Assembly (NCBI RefSeq): GCF_016055025.1
Contig: NZ_JAECVW010000002.1
Direction: 5' to 3' (one strand)
Origin: Thermoactinomyces intermedius
GTDB taxonomy: Bacteria; Bacillota; Bacilli; Thermoactinomycetales; Thermoactinomycetaceae
DNA: 64,000 nucleotides
Under the pieces are notes generated by a model. That model was not told the origin of the DNA, made no database searches, and worked only from the letters and a program-made list of their open reading frames with translations. Position 1 is the first letter of the stretch. Every line of letters starts with the position of its first letter. Position numbers and translations under genes: made by a program. Shown here piece by piece: positions 51,348 through 60,140 of the stretch.

Positions 51348-52184
51348 ATGAATTTGGAAGAATTAAAAGGCAGACCCAATCCGGAACCTCCAGAGCTTAT
51401 AAAAAATGTGGCAAAAGAACATTTAAAAGACGGAGAAAAATTTAATATCTATCCCCAAAAAGCTTTCTTAAATGGAAAAACATATTTCTATGCAACTTAT
51501 TGTAATGTAGGAGATACAAAAGAAGAGTTGACAGGCATTTTAGTTATCAGAGAAGATGGATCTTTACCTCTTCATAAAGAGTGTCTTGATGTATACTATT
51601 ATCTCTCCGGAGTTGAAACCGGACTGACAAACGTTCTTGCCCAAGGCTCAGACTGGTCCAAAAGACCGATGGGGGTGTGGAAAAAGTTGCAATCCCTGTT
51701 GGATTCTTTTGCAGATACGGTCCATGCTTCCAATGATCCCGCTTTTCAAAAGGGATATGATGTCTTTTGTTCCATCCCCAATACCATGTTTGAAACACAG
51801 GATCAGCTGAAAGAAGTCGTGGAAAACGCAAAAAAATATTACACTGAATTGACGACAGATTATGTTGTTACAAAAGAATTCCACGATAAAGTGGACGAAA
51901 ATTACCGTCTTATGATGGAGAATATGAAAAAACAATTTGAAGTGCAGATTGAAACGGAAGAAGAACGGACAAAATTCATGAAGCAACTAAAAGCATCCAT
52001 TTCTTTTTTGGATCTCTCAAAACAGGTTTCCTATATGCGGCTGAATAAACTGCATAAATGGCTGAATGCCGACAAGGCAACCATGGATGAATACGAAGAC
52101 TTTAAAAACGACATATATCGGGAGAAAGCCAATGCACAAGGAAGGAAAAAACAAATTGAGATGATTCGCAACCCCAGAGACTAA
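51348..52184 (+). CDS. Unassigned soluble protein of the three-gene operon
   Basis: Not recognised. 278 aa, no signal peptide or membrane helix. The N-terminal half has a mixed strand pattern (FNIYPQKAFLNGKTYFYATY, GILVIREDGSLP). The C-terminal half (about 140-278) is helical and charged, probably coiled coil. AAGGAGGG precedes the ATG. 19 bases after the secreted protein gene and 18 before the membrane protein gene, so the three are co-transcribed. Codon use is more AT-rich than in the flanking conserved genes. Confidence 0.65.
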   Translation: MNLEELKGRPNPEPPELIKNVAKEHLKDGEKFNIYPQKAFLNGKTYFYATYCNVGDTKEELTGILVIREDGSLPLHKECLDVYYYLSGVETGLTNVLAQGSDWSKRPMGVWKKLQSLLDSFADTVHASNDPAFQKGYDVFCSIPNTMFETQDQLKEVVENAKKYYTELTTDYVVTKEFHDKVDENYRLMMENMKKQFEVQIETEEERTKFMKQLKASISFLDLSKQVSYMRLNKLHKWLNADKATMDEYEDFKNDIYREKANAQGRKKQIEMIRNPRD

Positions 52185-52202
52185 ATATTGAAGGAGGACA
52201 AA

Positions 52203-52883
52203 ATGCTCATTCGGGATTCGTTTCAACTGTATCGCGAAGAATTTGGCAAGATCTTATTGCTGGGTTTGATCGTGACCGTTCCAGTCCAGTTTCTGTGTTT
52301 ATTGGTCAACAATTATTTTTACCTATATTATGGAATACTTGAATTACATTTCGCTGATTTGTTCTACGGCATCAATATGTTGATTGCCGGATCGCTCGTC
52401 CAAATTCCTTTTATCAAGCTCTTTGACAGTTACCGGAAACGAGAATACATTGAGTTTTCGAGTGCATACGGGAGCTTTTGGCAATATGGCTTTGTCGTCT
52501 TTGTGATGTCCATTCTCTATACTTTGGGAGTGGTCACCGGAACTTTCCTTCTGCTTATCCCGGGACTGGTTTTGATGGTCCTGTTTAATGCCTTCCCTTT
52601 TGCCGTGGTCCTCGACGAAAAAAAATGGTGGGAAGGCTTCAAACAAGCCTTTCAATTTGGCAAAAGCAACTTCTGGAAACTGTTTGGTATCATTTTTGGC
52701 TTCTTGATCGTGGAACTGGCTGTCGAGTGGATCTTCCAATCGATCACATTCTTATTCACCGACCGCTACCTCGTGGTGGCATCCGTGGTCATGCTGGTCA
52801 ATATGTTGTTTGTTCCGATTGTTACTTTTGCCACCGGCTTGTTATACCAAGAGTGGAAAGAACAACCTGACACAGCAGTCTGA
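52203..52883 (+). CDS. Membrane protein resembling the glycerophosphodiesterase membrane domain
   Basis: 226 aa with about six predicted helices. GTFLLLIPGLVLMVLFNAFP then EKKWWEGFKQAFQFGKSNFWKL resembles the repeating pattern of the GPDPase membrane domain and YciC/DUF975-type proteins. These have no firm function. It could be a transport or protection partner for the secreted protein, which is speculation. GGAGG lies six bases before ATG 52203. A terminator closes the operon. Confidence 0.65.
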   Translation: MLIRDSFQLYREEFGKILLLGLIVTVPVQFLCLLVNNYFYLYYGILELHFADLFYGINMLIAGSLVQIPFIKLFDSYRKREYIEFSSAYGSFWQYGFVVFVMSILYTLGVVTGTFLLLIPGLVLMVLFNAFPFAVVLDEKKWWEGFKQAFQFGKSNFWKLFGIIFGFLIVELAVEWIFQSITFLFTDRYLVVASVVMLVNMLFVPIVTFATGLLYQEWKEQPDTAV

Positions 52884-52895
52884 AGCCCAATTCAA

Positions 52896-52929
52896 AAGCA
52901 GGGTCCCTGTAAGGGATCTTGCTTTTTTC
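52896..52929 (+). terminator. Terminator of the unassigned operon
   Basis: AAGCA / TGCTT with inner TCCCT / AGGGA (52896-52924), then TTTTTT. Confidence 0.8.
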
Positions 52930-53059
52930 CTTGTCGGTTTGTTATTTGTCTTTTTGTATAAAAGTATTTTGAATTAGAATTTTTTTATATAAAAAAGCAG
53001 GTTTTCCCTCCTTTGTAGCCAATTATATAGTCAGAATATTTTTATAAGGAGGGTTTTTC

Positions 53060-53572
53060 TTGGCCAAAAAATTGGTAGTCCTCAGTTTGTTTGTGGTCAC
53101 CCTGCTGGCATGGACTCCGGCCTTTGCTTACAATTTGTGGGGTTACAGATGGTCAAGCAGCAATATTACGTATGAATGCGATATGGGAGGCGACTATACG
53201 ACACAGTGCGAAAACGGCGCTGCGGAATGGAGCAGCCGGACGGATGCAAATCTCAGTTACGGAGGGTCCGGTGCCGGTATTCGCACGGAGGCCGGCAATT
53301 ATGGAAATGTTTCCTGGAGTGGCCTTTGCACCGTCACTTCCGCTTCAGGCAGCACGGTTTACCAAATGGATATTTCCATTAACCGTTATTATACCGACAG
53401 TTATTCTTCTCAGGTACGAAAAGGGGTCATTACGCACGAACTGGGGCATGCGATCGGTCTTGCCCATGAAGACCGGCTGGGGCCCGGTGGAGCGGTCATG
53501 TACAGCAATGACGGGAGAACGGTTTATTCCCCGACCCAGGATGACATCAGCGGAGTGAATGCCATTTATTAA
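53060..53572 (+). CDS. Secreted matrixin-type zinc metalloprotease
   Basis: 170 aa with a signal peptide (KLVVLSLFVVTLLAWTPAFA). The zinc site HELGHAIGLAH plus the downstream VMYS Met-turn and the QDDISGVNAIY ending are the matrixin (M10) pattern. At about 150 mature residues it is only a catalytic domain, with no propeptide or hemopexin part. Two Cys pairs are possible. AAGGAGGG lies six bases before TTG 53060. Followed after 19 bases by an anchored protein, probably co-transcribed. Confidence 0.85.
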   Translation: MAKKLVVLSLFVVTLLAWTPAFAYNLWGYRWSSSNITYECDMGGDYTTQCENGAAEWSSRTDANLSYGGSGAGIRTEAGNYGNVSWSGLCTVTSASGSTVYQMDISINRYYTDSYSSQVRKGVITHELGHAIGLAHEDRLGPGGAVMYSNDGRTVYSPTQDDISGVNAIY

Positions 53573-53591
53573 TTCTTAAGGAGGTTTCTTT

Positions 53592-54149
53592 ATGCTGAGG
53601 AAGACCAAACACCTTCTTTATTCCATCGGGATCGCAAGCCTTGCTTTGTTGACAGCGGCCGGGATCTATGTTTCTTTCTTCCAACCGAAAGAGGTGGAAG
53701 TGGGCGTGTCCTTGAACAAAATGTATTCCAGCGTGGAAGAAATGCAGCAAGAAGCTGACTTAATCGTGGAGGGCAAGGCTCTTTCCGGGCAAAAGAGCTT
53801 CTTTTATGACCGGGTTCCGTTTACCCTGACTTCGTTCCAAATTGATCAGGTCTATATAGGGAATGCCCCGCAAAAAGTCATCTCCATTTTGGAAACCGGC
53901 GGTGTCAAGAAAAACATGAATTTCACCGTTGAAGGTAATGAAGTCATGGATGCGGATAAATCGTATGTGTTGTTATTGAAAAAATACGAAGGCCCGGTGA
54001 CAAATGAACCCAGCTACGTGATCGTGGGCGCTTATCAAGGGAAATTTGCTTTGGACGGAAACCGGGTTTCTGCTGCTGAACACGTGAATGCGGCCCTTCA
54101 ACAAATCGAGACGAAAGATCAACTTTTAAAACAACTGGATCCATCCTGA
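53592..54149 (+). CDS. Anchored extracytoplasmic protein, unassigned
   Basis: Not recognised. 185 aa: an N-terminal helix (LLYSIGIASLALLTAAGIYVS) acts as anchor or signal, followed by a soluble domain with MYSSVEEMQQEADLIVEGKA, strand-rich FTLTSFQIDQVYIG, and KSYVLLLKKYEGPV. AAGGAGG precedes the ATG. Its last 206 bases run opposite to the extended spoIVB frame. It may be a substrate, chaperone or inhibitor of the neighbouring protease; that is inference. Confidence 0.75.
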   Translation: MLRKTKHLLYSIGIASLALLTAAGIYVSFFQPKEVEVGVSLNKMYSSVEEMQQEADLIVEGKALSGQKSFFYDRVPFTLTSFQIDQVYIGNAPQKVISILETGGVKKNMNFTVEGNEVMDADKSYVLLLKKYEGPVTNEPSYVIVGAYQGKFALDGNRVSAAEHVNAALQQIETKDQLLKQLDPS

Positions 54150-55476
54150 AGAAAAAAAGGCGGCTACCATGTGTAGCCGCTGTTGATTGAATCACCCCTG
54201 CATCTTGCAACATCCATTCGATAAAAGTTCCATATCCCGAAGTTGGATCATTGACAAACACGTGAGTTACTGCTCCAATTAATTTTCCGTTTTGAATGAT
54301 CGGGCTTCCACTCATTCCCTGTACAATGCCACCGGTTTTTTTCAATAACCTTGGATCCGTCACTTTGATGATCAATCCTTTGGTCGCCGGATATTTTTGT
54401 TTGATGGCATGCACAATTTCAATGTTGTATTCCTCCACTTTTTGCCCCTCGACCACCGTCAGGATTTTGGCAGGTCCCTCTTTCACTTCATCAGCGAGAG
54501 CGACCGGAATCGGTTTTTGGTATTTTCCGTTGGGCGGTGCCTCATTCATCTGCCCGAAAATCCCGAACGGTGTATTCTGACGGATGTTCCCCAACACTTG
54601 ATTTTCCCTGAAGAAAATGGCTCTTTTTTCACCCGGTTCCCCGGATTCCCCTTTTTGGATCGAGGTCACATTGGATTGGACAATCTTTCCTTCACCCACA
54701 CGAATCGGCAATCCGGTATCCACGTCTGTCACGACATGTCCCAGTGCCCCGTACACATGCTTTTCAGGATCATAAAAGGTCAACGTACCCACCCCGGCCG
54801 CGGAGTCGCGGATATAAATCCCCAAGCGGTAACGGTTTTCCCGGGCATCTTTTTGTGCCTGAATGGTGGTGTTCTTTTGTTTGCCTTCCCGTATCAGTGT
54901 GACCCGGATCGGTTTATCCTGCGATTTTTCAACTTCTTTGGCCACATCCTGCACCCGGTTGACCGGCTTTCCGTTCATGGCCACAATATAATCGCCGATC
55001 CGGATGTCAGCCTTTTCGGCCGGTGAATCCACCTTTTCATTGCTGGTCTGGATGCGATGATGGCCGACGACAATCACTCCTTTGGAATAAACCTTTACCC
55101 CAATGGATTGTCCGCCGGGGATCACCTTTAACCGGGGATAAACTTTCACTTGGACTTTTTTAATCGGGAATGCACCAAATAAGTTCAGGGTCAGCCAAGT
55201 CTTTCCGGATGTGTTGGTAAATAACATGACAGGCTTTTTGAGATCCACCGGAACCTCAGCTTGACGGAATCCGTTCACATGGAGAATACGGGGATCGGAT
55301 ATACTGGCAGTAGCAGTGGCAGGCATGGATAAAGGAAGCTGTTTTAATTCACCCTGAAAAAGGCGGATCTCATGTGGAAATTGGATCCATTGTTGAAAGA
55401 CACTTGTAGTACTTCCCAACATCAGGAGAAGCACCAGGAGAAATCCCAACCATTTTCGTTTCCCTTTGCTTTGCAA
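53944..55476 (-). CDS. spoIVB: SpoIVB peptidase (S55), frame extended past its normal end
   Basis: 510 aa as it stands; SpoIVB is normally about 426. N-terminal anchor (KWLGFLLVLLLMLGSTTSVF), PDZ domain (about 120-215, with ADIRIGDYIVAMNGKPVNRV), and serine peptidase domain with His in ALGHVVTD and catalytic Ser in QGMSGSPIIQNG. It cleaves SpoIVFA to start sigma-K activation. Homology ends near GYGTFIEWMLQDAG. One base less in the GGGG at 54195-54198 would put TGA right there. The extra 83 codons pass through the gene's own terminator and into the opposite gene. TTG 55476 with AGGAGA is the start. Confidence 0.85.
   Translation of the reverse strand: MQSKGKRKWLGFLLVLLLMLGSTTSVFQQWIQFPHEIRLFQGELKQLPLSMPATATASISDPRILHVNGFRQAEVPVDLKKPVMLFTNTSGKTWLTLNLFGAFPIKKVQVKVYPRLKVIPGGQSIGVKVYSKGVIVVGHHRIQTSNEKVDSPAEKADIRIGDYIVAMNGKPVNRVQDVAKEVEKSQDKPIRVTLIREGKQKNTTIQAQKDARENRYRLGIYIRDSAAGVGTLTFYDPEKHVYGALGHVVTDVDTGLPIRVGEGKIVQSNVTSIQKGESGEPGEKRAIFFRENQVLGNIRQNTPFGIFGQMNEAPPNGKYQKPIPVALADEVKEGPAKILTVVEGQKVEEYNIEIVHAIKQKYPATKGLIIKVTDPRLLKKTGGIVQGMSGSPIIQNGKLIGAVTHVFVNDPTSGYGTFIEWMLQDAGVIQSTAATHGSRLFFFRMDPVVLKVDLSSRFVEGPHSRVQQQKPGFRPKQISLDKRPRSRSWVHLSPGLRIFSITTHTIYPHP
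54152..54180 (-). terminator. Terminator of spoIVB
   Basis: GCGGCTAC / GTAGCCGC stem (54160-54167 with 54173-54180) and seven T on the minus strand. It falls inside the extended spoIVB frame, 11 bases after the expected stop. Confidence 0.85.
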
Positions 55477-55633
55477 TCTTACCACTCTCCTGAGCTTCCC
55501 GCCTTCCCTTTCGCCAATTTTGAAAGGTGCAGCTTACTAATCTTAAGGTAACCGCTTCGCCGGCCTTTTATGTCCTTCAAAACATTCCTGCTCATGAACA
55601 TGTTCCCTGAAAAACCAAATGCACTGTAAAAAC

Positions 55634-55663
55634 AAAAAAGCCTTTAACACCTGGGTTAAAGGC
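55634..55663 (-). terminator. Terminator of recN
   Basis: GCCTTTAAC / GTTAAAGGC stem (55640-55648 with 55655-55663) then TTTTTTG on the minus strand. Confidence 0.85.
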
Positions 55664-55665
55664 AC

Positions 55666-57372
55666 TCACCTCACATATTGTTTCTTTTGTTCTTCAGCCA
55701 GCCGGATCATTTCCCGGGCGTGATTCCGGGTCGTACTGGTCACTTCCACGCCGCCCAGCATGCGCGCCAATTCAATCGTGCGACCTTCCATGTCCAGCTT
55801 CTTCACTTTTGTCCTTGTTTTGGATTGCAACACTTCTTTTGCAATGTACATATGGCAATCCGCCATACAAGCCACTTGGGGCAAATGCGTCACGCACAGG
55901 ACTTGATGCCTGTTCGACAAAAACGCAATTTTTTCCGCAATGGCCTGCGCTGCGCGGCCGCTCACTCCCGTGTCAATTTCGTCAAAGACCAATGTATCAT
56001 TCCGGTTCACTTCGGTAAAAATACACTTGAGCGCCAGCATCAGCCGGGACAATTCTCCCCCGGAAGCGATTTTGGCAAGCGGCTTTAACGGTTCGCCAGG
56101 GTTGGGGGCAATCTGAAACTCAATTTGATCCTGCCCGTGAGCATAAAAAACGTCATGTCGGTAAGGCTCCGGGAAAAAGGCGACATGAAAAACGGTCGAC
56201 CCCATGTTTAAATCCTTCAATTCCTGCTCCACTCTGGTTTCCAATGCGGATGCGGCTTTTTTCCGTTTCGATGTCAGTTTTTGCGCCAATTCTTTCAATT
56301 GCTCTGTATATTGGCGGCATTTTGCGCTGAGTTCCGCTTCAATTTCCTCATGATTTTCCAGTTCATGCAGTTCCTGATCCACTTGTTCTTTATAAGCCAA
56401 AATCTCCTCAATGCTGTCCCCGTATTTGCGTTTTAATTGGTGAATCAAATGGATTCTTTCTTCCACTTCGTACAAGCGTTTGGGATCGAACTCAAAATTG
56501 TCCTGATAGCGGGCAATTTCATGAGCCGCTTCTTCCAGTTGATAACAGGCCGACCGGGCCAGTTCCGCCACATTTTCCAAAGACTCGTCCACTTCCGCAA
56601 TCTGGCTTAAATGGGATATCGCCTCCTGCACGAGGCTGATGCCTCCCTGTTCCCCGTTTAAGTATTCATATGCCTTCGCACTGTGGACCATCAGTTTCTC
56701 GGCGGAAGCCAACCGTTTATGTTCCGATTCCAAAGCTTCTTCTTCCCCGGGGGTCAACTGTGCCGCTTCAATTTCATCGGCTTGGAAACGGAGCAAATCC
56801 AAACGCCGGTCCAAATCCCTCTGATTTTTTCGCAATTGTTCCAATTGGCGCTTGACTTTATCGTAAGAAACATAGATCTCTTCATACTGCCGGCGCAATG
56901 AAAGAATTTCCTCGCCGCCGAAATGGTCCAGCCACTCCAAATGTTCCTCCGTTTTCAGCAACGATTGGTGCTCGTGCTGTCCGGAGATGTCAATCAAGCG
57001 GGGGCCGACTTGTTTGAGCAAAGACAGCGTGACCACTCTTCCATTGATCCGGCAGGTGCTTTTCCCTTGTGCGGTGATCTCCCTGCGGATGATGATTTGA
57101 TCCAACTCTTCCTCATCAAATCCCCACTCCACCAGCGGAGCCCGTGCAGCGTGCTCCGGATCCAGTTCAAACACCGCTTCGATTTCGGCTTTTCCTTCTC
57201 CATGGCGGACAAAATCCGCGGATGCCCTGCCGCCGGCAACCAAGCCCAGCGCATCAATCAAAATGGATTTCCCGGCGCCCGTTTCGCCTGTTAACACATG
57301 AAACCCATGGTCAAACGCGATATGCACCTCTTCGATGATGGCAAAGTGGCGAATAACGAGTTCCTTCAGCAT
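55666..57372 (-). CDS. recN: DNA repair protein RecN
   Basis: 568 aa SMC-like ATPase. Walker A GETGAGKSILIDAL near the start, signature ASGGELSRLMLALK and Walker B LVFDEIDTGVSGRAAQAI near the end, long coiled coils between (about 155-230 and 290-380). It acts early at double-strand breaks. GGAGG precedes ATG 57372. Order recN-spoIVB is the usual one. Confidence 0.97.
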   Translation of the reverse strand: MLKELVIRHFAIIEEVHIAFDHGFHVLTGETGAGKSILIDALGLVAGGRASADFVRHGEGKAEIEAVFELDPEHAARAPLVEWGFDEEELDQIIIRREITAQGKSTCRINGRVVTLSLLKQVGPRLIDISGQHEHQSLLKTEEHLEWLDHFGGEEILSLRRQYEEIYVSYDKVKRQLEQLRKNQRDLDRRLDLLRFQADEIEAAQLTPGEEEALESEHKRLASAEKLMVHSAKAYEYLNGEQGGISLVQEAISHLSQIAEVDESLENVAELARSACYQLEEAAHEIARYQDNFEFDPKRLYEVEERIHLIHQLKRKYGDSIEEILAYKEQVDQELHELENHEEIEAELSAKCRQYTEQLKELAQKLTSKRKKAASALETRVEQELKDLNMGSTVFHVAFFPEPYRHDVFYAHGQDQIEFQIAPNPGEPLKPLAKIASGGELSRLMLALKCIFTEVNRNDTLVFDEIDTGVSGRAAQAIAEKIAFLSNRHQVLCVTHLPQVACMADCHMYIAKEVLQSKTRTKVKKLDMEGRTIELARMLGGVEVTSTTRNHAREMIRLAEEQKKQYVR

Positions 57373-57385
57373 CCCGACCGCCTCC

Positions 57386-57835
57386 TTACAGCAAATCCAG
57401 GAAGCGCTGCATTAATTGAGGTGCTTGGGCTTTGGTCCGGGAAATGATCAATATGGTGTCATCCCCTGCAATCGTTCCCATCATTTCTTCCCAATCCAAA
57501 TGATCCAACAAAGCAGCCACGGCTTGGGCATTACCGGGCAAGGTTTTGAGCAAAACCAGGTTTTCGCTGTAATCGATGCTCACAAAAGATTCCTGAAGGG
57601 TCCGCTTTAATTTTCTTAACGGATCAAAACGTTTTTCCCCGGTGGGAAGCGAATATTTGTATGCCCCGCTGGCTGTCGGAACTTTCACCAGATGCAATTC
57701 TTTAATGTCCCTGGAGACGGTTGCCTGTGTCACATTGAAACCCGCTTTTTTCAATTCTGCGACCAAATCGTCTTGCGTTTCAATCTCCTTACTTGAAATG
57801 ATTTCACGGATTTTAATATGGCGCTGTGCCTTCAT
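57386..57835 (-). CDS. argR: Arginine repressor
   Basis: 149 aa. Winged-helix N-terminus IREIISSKEIETQDDLVAEL with VTQATVSRDIKELHL; C-terminal arginine-binding hexamer domain with VLLKTLPGNAQAVAALLDHL and GTIAGDDTILIISR. It represses arginine synthesis and activates breakdown with arginine as co-repressor. ATG 57835 is chosen over the GTG three codons earlier, which lies in the ribosome site. Overlaps the nadK end by 23 bases. Confidence 0.96.
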   Translation of the reverse strand: MKAQRHIKIREIISSKEIETQDDLVAELKKAGFNVTQATVSRDIKELHLVKVPTASGAYKYSLPTGEKRFDPLRKLKRTLQESFVSIDYSENLVLLKTLPGNAQAVAALLDHLDWEEMMGTIAGDDTILIISRTKAQAPQLMQRFLDLL

Positions 57836-58715
57836 GTTCTCCACCTACCCTGCTAACATCCACACTCTCGCCTTGCAGTTTTTGGCGTACCACCTCAAAA
57901 AATGAACGGTCCTGCCATTTGATCAGCAAAGCGGAGTGCTTATAACGCTTAACCCGGACAATATCTCCTTCCTTCAAACAATAGCCGATCTGCCCGTCGA
58001 TGGTGATTCCCATCTCCCGGTGAACGGCCGAAACATGGATATCGATGACCGATTCAGACGGAAGCACCATGGGTCTGGAAGTCAATGTGTGCGAACAAAT
58101 CGGCGTCAAAAGCAATGCCCGGATTCCCGGATAAACAATCGGCCCTCCGCAGGACAAGGAATATGCGGTCGAACCGGTCGGCGTGGAAATAATGACCCCA
58201 TCGCCTGTATAGGTTCCGAGAAAATTCCCGTCCATATACGCCGTGCATGTGATCATCCGGCCGAAAGAGCCTTTGGCGATCCCCACATCATTGAGCGCAA
58301 CCCCGGATTCAATCACACGGCCGTTGCGGATGACTTCCGCTTTCAGCATCAGGCGGCATTCGATCACATAATCCCCGGAAAGCACCCGTTCAATCGCTTC
58401 GGACAGACCGCCGGTTTCCGCTTCGGACAAAAAGCCCAGATTTCCCAAATTAAAACCGAGAATCGGGATTTGGTACCGGGCTAACTGTCTGGCCACCCCC
58501 AGCAAGGTTCCGTCGCCACCCAGGACAAAGACCAGTTCGACACGGCTGGCGAATTCCTCCAAAGGAAGCCCCAATTCTGGATATCCCAAGTCAGCGGCAA
58601 TATCCGGCTCGAAACAGACAGCAACCCCTCTGGTTTCCAATTCCCGTTTCATTTTCTCTGCAACCGCAAAAGCTTTCGGTTTGGATCGATTTACTTTAAT
58701 CCCGATTGTTTTCAA
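57813..58715 (-). CDS. nadK: NAD kinase
   Basis: 300 aa. The GGDG motif is in FVLGGDGTLLGVARQL; the NE/D motif region is ALNDVGIAKGSFGRMI; GDGVIISTPTGSTAYSLSCG follows. It makes NADP. TTG 58715 follows GGGGTGG and gives the usual start MKTIGIKVNRSKP. Placed between tlyA and argR, an order common in clostridia but not in B. subtilis. Confidence 0.95.
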   Translation of the reverse strand: MKTIGIKVNRSKPKAFAVAEKMKRELETRGVAVCFEPDIAADLGYPELGLPLEEFASRVELVFVLGGDGTLLGVARQLARYQIPILGFNLGNLGFLSEAETGGLSEAIERVLSGDYVIECRLMLKAEVIRNGRVIESGVALNDVGIAKGSFGRMITCTAYMDGNFLGTYTGDGVIISTPTGSTAYSLSCGGPIVYPGIRALLLTPICSHTLTSRPMVLPSESVIDIHVSAVHREMGITIDGQIGYCLKEGDIVRVKRYKHSALLIKWQDRSFFEVVRQKLQGESVDVSRVGGEHEGTAPY

Positions 58716-58744
58716 CCATTTCCACCCCAATAACCACGTTGCAA

Positions 58745-59260
58745 TCATAATAATATAAACACAGCGGCGAACAAGATCAATAGCACCGGTGCCAAATAAA
58801 ACAAAACATGTTTATTCTTTTGAAAGGAGACATCCGGTATGTCAAATTCGATCTCCTTGATCGTTCCCTGCTCGCGGTCCACATACAAAATGGCATCCGG
58901 ACGGTACAACAAATAATACGGCAGGAAAAAGTCCCTCAATCCGGCTCCGGATTCCCGGACCGGTTTGCGCGATCTTGCGACAATCACAATATACCATGCA
59001 TCCTCGCGGCGGGCGAAATAATCGATGAACAACCGGCTGGCATACTGGCGACCGCCGTAACCGATGTCAAACAGAATCCTTTCTTTCTCCCCCACCACTT
59101 CATAGCCGTGTTGCCGCAACAAGTCCGGAACTTCCCCCTCAATCTCTTCATCCGGTTCTTTCGTTGTCGGGTATAAATCCAATAACTTTTTCCAAATCAA
59201 ATAAAAGATGACTCCGATTAGCAGAAAAAGTACAAGGGTATCGCCCGGTCGGGTCACCAT
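58745..59260 (-). CDS. Unassigned two-helix membrane protein
   Basis: Not recognised. 171 aa. Membrane helices at both ends (LVLFLLIGVIFYLIWKKLL and VLFYLAPVLLILFAAVFILL). Between them is a soluble domain: VPDLLRQHGYEVVGEKERIL, YASRLFIDYFARREDAWYIV and VARSRKP, whose strand-helix order and charged residues recall a nuclease-like fold, without a firm catalytic motif. GGAGG precedes the ATG. It overlaps nothing and sits in the tlyA-nadK run. Confidence 0.7.
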   Translation of the reverse strand: MVTRPGDTLVLFLLIGVIFYLIWKKLLDLYPTTKEPDEEIEGEVPDLLRQHGYEVVGEKERILFDIGYGGRQYASRLFIDYFARREDAWYIVIVARSRKPVRESGAGLRDFFLPYYLLYRPDAILYVDREQGTIKEIEFDIPDVSFQKNKHVLFYLAPVLLILFAAVFILL

Positions 59261-59318
59261 TCCCCCCTCCTTTACCTACTAATTCGAAGTCATGCGGGTG
59301 AACCCTTTTTTCAATTCA

Positions 59319-60131
59319 TCAAAACCGCTTGTGCGCTTCATCCACCACTTCTTTTATCTTTGCTGCCCAATCGGTGTTGCTTTCCCGGGTTTTCGGGAAA
59401 GTGAGGTATCCCAGAAATTCAATGTTTCCTTCCCCACCCTGAATCGGGGATGGCGTGATTCCTTCCACCTGGTAATTCAGGGATTCGGCCAGTTGCACGG
59501 TATTCATCAAAACTTTCCGGTGCACTTTGGGATCTTTGACAATTCCTTTTTTGCCGACTTCTTCTTTGCCCGCTTCAAATTGGGGCTTGATCAAAGCCAC
59601 CACTTCCCCGCCGCGGCTGAGCAGATCCCTCAAATTGGGAAAGATATGCTTTAAGGAAATAAATGAAACATCTATCACGGCAAAGTCAGGGATATCCCCT
59701 GTCAAATGTTCAGGTTTGACATACCGGAAGTTCGTCCGCTCCATCACGATCACCCGCGGATCTTGCCGCAATTTCCAAGCGAGTTGCCCATAGCCGACAT
59801 CAATGGCATACACCTGTTTTGCACCGTTTTGCAGCGCACAATCGGTAAATCCCCCGGTGGAAGCCCCGATATCCAAAAGGACGCGGTTTTTCAAATCGAT
59901 GCCAAATGTTTTCACCGCTTCTTCCAGTTTCAATCCGCCACGGCTGACATAAGGGTGAAGTTGCCCTTTCACCTCGATGGACACATCCACCGGAACTTTG
60001 GTCCCTGCTTTTTCGATCCGTTCCTGATTTACGTAAACCAGTCCGGCCATGATGGATCGTTTGGCCTGCTCACGGCTTGCAAACAGGCCTTTTTGAACCA
60101 GTAAAGTATCAATGCGTTCCTTTTTTTCCAC
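59319..60131 (-). CDS. tlyA: TlyA/YqxC family RNA 2'-O-methyltransferase-like protein
   Basis: 270 aa. N-terminal S4 RNA-binding domain (IDTLLVQKGLFASREQAKRS), then a Rossmann methyltransferase with LLDIGASTGGFTDCALQNGA, YAIDVGYGQLAWKLR and KPQFEAGKEEVGKKGIVKD. TlyA methylates ribosomal RNA in mycobacteria; the Bacillus role is less clear. Start GTG 60131 has GAGG upstream; TTG 60137 also possible. Directly after dxs. Confidence 0.93.
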   Translation of the reverse strand: MEKKERIDTLLVQKGLFASREQAKRSIMAGLVYVNQERIEKAGTKVPVDVSIEVKGQLHPYVSRGGLKLEEAVKTFGIDLKNRVLLDIGASTGGFTDCALQNGAKQVYAIDVGYGQLAWKLRQDPRVIVMERTNFRYVKPEHLTGDIPDFAVIDVSFISLKHIFPNLRDLLSRGGEVVALIKPQFEAGKEEVGKKGIVKDPKVHRKVLMNTVQLAESLNYQVEGITPSPIQGGEGNIEFLGYLTFPKTRESNTDWAAKIKEVVDEAHKRF

Positions 60132-60140
60132 GTTCAACCC

